A stretch of 64,000 bases of DNA from Erpobdella octoculata (taxonomy: Eukaryota; Annelida; Clitellata; Hirudinida; Erpobdellidae), in assembly GCA_963978895.1 (NCBI GenBank), contig OZ022246.1, positions 1,898,605-1,962,604 on the forward strand, given 5' to 3'. The translations under genes were made by a program, and so were the position numbers. Positions 61,120 to 64,000 of this stretch are shown piece by piece; position 1 is the first letter of the stretch; each line of letters starts with the position of its first letter. The notes under the pieces were generated by a model. The model saw nothing but the letters and a program-made list of their open reading frames with translations. It had not been told where the DNA came from and searched no databases.

Positions 61120-61370
61120 GGCTTATAAATTTTCGGGTTCGAGTTCGGGTTCGGGTATCAAGTTTTCACATTTTCGGGTTCGAGTTCGGGTTCGGGTATC
61201 AAGTTTTCTCATTTTCGGGTTCGGGTTCGGGTATCAAGTTTTCACATTTTCGGGTTCGGGTTCGGGTACCAAATTTTCACACTTTCGGGTTCGAGTTCGG
61301 GTTCGGGTATCAGAAAAAGACCGGGTAGTACCGAACTCGGGTTCGGGTTCGGGTACCCGTGACATCCCTA
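61120..61370. repeat. GGGTTC minisatellite with transposon-like end
   Basis: Tandem TTCGGG-rich units of 40-50 bp (GGGTTCGGGTATCAAGTTTT). The block ends GTGACATCCCTA directly at the point where homology to copy 3 (46895) begins. That end resembles termini of common hAT-type elements, but I cannot find the opposite end. Confidence 0.7.
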
Positions 61371-61448
61371 TAAAATGTTATAAATTACTAATTATGTTGT
61401 AAGAATGAATCTGAGTTGATGTTGCAAAAACATTATTTTGCACCTTAG

Positions 61449-62552
61449 GAACAGTTAGAAAGGACAATTGATGAATGCAACAGCATGTTGATCCATAAAA
61501 TAGGAGAGAACGAGAAAATCGCAAGCAAATATTCCAAACTGAAGAAAAAAACAGAAAGTAAATATTTTAAATGATATTAAATAATGTTAAATTTAATAGA
61601 AATTGAAGTTTTGGATTTTATATTATAAATTTTTTTTTATATTTGATGCTACAACTTTTTAAATTAATTATAGAAACAGCGGAGGTTAGCGAAGACTACA
61701 AGAATCTGAAACCCCAGTTTGCAGAATTGCAATCAACCAACCAGAAAACGACCTGTGAAAATCAGAAGTTGAAAAGGGAACTGAAAGCGAAAAATTCACA
61801 GTATTCAGATGATCAAGAGAGACTTGATGTTTGTAATTTTTTTAAAAATTTTACTGTAATGTTAAAAGTTGTTTTTTGCCGAATGAGATTTTAAATGTCA
61901 TATGGTTTTTTTCATTTCAGAGAATATTCATATTACATCCGAGTCTCAAAGAGAATCCTTACATTATGGATCCAACAACATCAACAAAAGATTTCCTTAA
62001 GTCTGTGAAAAATGGTCTGTGATGATGTTTGGTTTCTGTTTTCTTTTTTAATAACGATGTAAAAGGATTTTTTTATAAGTAATCAAAGATTTTCTATAAT
62101 TTCTTTTTTTATTACTTTTTTTAATAACAATGTAAAAAGATTTTTTATAAATAATCAAAGATTTTCTATAATTTATTTTTGTTATTACACTGTAAATATT
62201 GTTAAGATGGAATAGATCGTAGCAGTTCAAATAATTATTCGAGTTTCTGTCCAGTCATGCATATCAGAATATTTTTTTGTTAATTTGTTCAACTTACTGG
62301 ACCATTATCACTGAAGGTCTAATAAAAAATTAAATAAAAATATGTATTAATTTTAAAACCCTCGATTTTATTTTATTTGCAGGATCAAATAATGAAAGGA
62401 AAAAGTAAGATTGACATAACATATTATTGTGACATTGCTGGATCATATAACTTAAATTAAACACATTATATTTTAGACTTTTTGAAATGTGGGCTTCAGA
62501 AGTGGAAAAGAAATTGGAAAATTTTTGTGACCTATTTCATCAAATAATGTGA
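61449..62552 (+). pseudogene. CALCOCO-like copy 5, 3' exons only
   Basis: Five exons with intact splice sites and frame: 61449-61557, 61674-61828, 61921-62014, 62383-62404, 62477-62552 (alternative stop at 62020-62022). They encode the end of the coiled coil, RIFILHPSLKENPYIMDP and the [15 protein letters not shown] tail. No SKICH or other 5' exon lies upstream within reach; 56870-61370 holds only repeats. It is probably a non-functional duplicate or a donor for gene conversion with copies 2 and 3. Confidence 0.88.
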
Positions 62553-63269
62553 TATTTTAGAGTTATTATTTTATTCATAGGACAGACTGATTGATCATGT
62601 AACTTAAAGGATGTTGCTTGATAAAATTTTTTCTTATGTTTTGAACTATTTTTGTATGAACTGGTCAGTCTTGTGTAATTTCAACTCTGTTGTAAATTAA
62701 AAATAGAAAAAATCTATCTGCGTGTCATTTTTTTTTCTTTTGATGTTATGCACCATTCCCGAAAAATATTAATACGCGTCAGCTATGTACCTCTTATAAT
62801 ATGGGACTTTTTTTGAGAAAGGTCTATAACCATCGAATAAAAGGGTCAGTTGATGGTGGGAACACTTACATAATTATTAGCAGAGGTGTCGTCCAATGGC
62901 AGTTTGGGATGTCCAAAAAAATTAAAAATCGGATTTTAATTTAAATTCTTTACTGATTTGAGTGGTGCATACATCTCCATTATATTGTATGCTGAGCAGG
63001 ATTAAAGGGTACGGGGGCTTATCTCCTCCATTGGCTTGGAGCGACTAGTTGGGCGGCAACTAGTTGGCAGTGACAAGAAACGGAAAAATGAAAAAAATGG
63101 TTTCTCATTCAAGGTTTGCAGTGAAATTATTATAAGGTATTTTAAGAAATTAAATAAATATTAAACATAAACAAATTTAAAAAATTGTCATTTAAAATAA
63201 AATTAATAAATGAAAAACCGACAAATCCAGAAATATAAGGGATTGTGAAAAAAATTGGTTTTGACAATC

Positions 63270-63780
63270 AATCATTTGATTAAATTTGTATAGCGCTATT
63301 TCTTTATCGTTCAATAGTGCTCGGACACGAAATAATTAAATAAATAAGTTTTAAATCCACGACGTAAAACTGTGAAAAGTTGATTTAGTAAGAGAAGTAG
63401 GAAGAGAGTTCCAGAGTAGGAAAAAGAGTGTGTAGCAAAATAATGCTTAACAGAAAAGATACGAAAGTGGCTAAGAGAGGAAGATCGAACACCAGACTTA
63501 GGAAGAATTTTTATTAGGTTAGGTAGAATGGAGAAGAGGAATTTTAAACATTAGTAAGCAAATTTTAAACTACCCCTATATTTCAGAAGAAGACAGTGAA
63601 GAAGAACAAGAGATGGAGAGATGTGAGAAAAGTAAGAGGTGCGAGAAAGAAACTAAGCGTGCAGCACAATTGAAGGCTTTAAGAAGAGGATGAACGGTAG
63701 ATTCAGGTAGATCATAGTTGAGAAAATTGCAATAGTCAATTCGAGTCAGAAAAAGAGAAGAGACTAGAAGACTTATTCAT
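63270..63780 (-). mobile_element. LINE 3' end fragment
   Basis: Duplicate of 48790-49300, part of the third segmental copy. The frame is broken. Confidence 0.7.
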
Positions 63781-63924
63781 TATTTTAACTTTATTACATT
63801 ACTTCATCTTATATACCAATATTGTCTAAATTCACTTTTAGTTGTTTTTGTAAAACTCTAAAACAATTACTCAAAGCATCAATAATTTTATAAAATATTT
63901 TTCCGTGTATGTACAAACATACTG

Positions 63925-64000
63925 GCCCAGCGACTAGTTAGCTGGAGACTAGTTGGCCTGGCGACTAGTTGGGCGGCGACTAGTTTGCCGGCAACTAGTT
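63925..64000. repeat. CTAGTTGG satellite, cut by window end
   Basis: The start of the same 14-16-bp satellite as 49440-49640. Confidence 0.9.

Larger units (their letters stand above)
61371..64000 (+). repeat. Third copy of the cluster's 3' segment
   Basis: Matches 46895 to about 49510 (last exons of copy 3, 3' flank, LINE tail, start of the CTAGTTGG satellite) at near identity, and continues beyond the window. The left breakpoint is at the minisatellite. Confidence 0.92.

Noticed and set aside
61092..61328. Phe/Gly/Ser/Val-rich 78-codon open frame
   Set aside because: It is a translation of the GGGTTC minisatellite.

Overview
This window looks like nuclear DNA of an invertebrate metazoan. 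Genes are split into short exons with GT-AG introns, intergenic DNA is AT-rich and full of transposon debris, and there are tRNA-derived SINEs, LINE tails, hAT and Tc/mariner-type MITEs and satellites. A C-terminal Src kinase and TCF/LEF HMG-box exons point to Metazoa; I cannot place the phylum. All gene models were built by eye from splice sites, reading-frame continuity and comparison between paralogous copies; no search was run.

Layout. 71-690 is a 19-bp minisatellite. 824-1589 holds the last four exons of an unrecognised gene, with a 3'UTR to about 2500. 2900-5650 is repeat-rich (LINE tail, possible Helitron end, possible solo LTR, a perfect 25-bp-arm hairpin). 5664-9984 is a nine-exon CSK tyrosine kinase for which no SH3 exon is visible. 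12781-16412 is a nine-exon gene with an alpha-helical (armadillo-like) region, a TIR domain with the candidate NADase glutamate, and a SAM-like C-terminus.

18530 to the end is a cluster of CALCOCO/TAX1BP1-type genes (SKICH domain, then a long coiled coil). Copy 1 (18530-21257) is short. Copy 2 (24184-32480) and copy 3 (40700-48076) are near-identical products of a tandem segmental duplication with breakpoints near 21180 and 36532. Copy 4 (51265-56869) is diverged. A fifth, 5'-truncated fragment (61449-62552) is a duplicate of the copy 3 tail. All keep an NDP52-like L/M-V-V motif after the SKICH domain where the N-terminus is present. None shows the C-terminal zinc fingers of vertebrate relatives; copies 2, 3, 4 and 5 end in an unfamiliar conserved module instead.

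The most unusual object is in copy 2. Its phase-1 intron downstream of 30345 contains about 1.6 kb of foreign DNA with four same-strand TCF/LEF exons (31383-32197) encoding a linker and an HMG box. The first captured exon accepts phase 1, so splicing from the copy 2 donor would give an in-frame SKICH-coiled coil-HMG fusion of about 930 residues. It would stop at a codon created at the insertion junction. Copies 3 and 5 lack the insertion. Other lineage-specific changes include an exon-containing 307-bp tandem duplication, a frame-preserving deletion, a recombinant exon, a SINE, a TA-flanked MITE, and a nested transposon with a decayed DUF4806-type gene.
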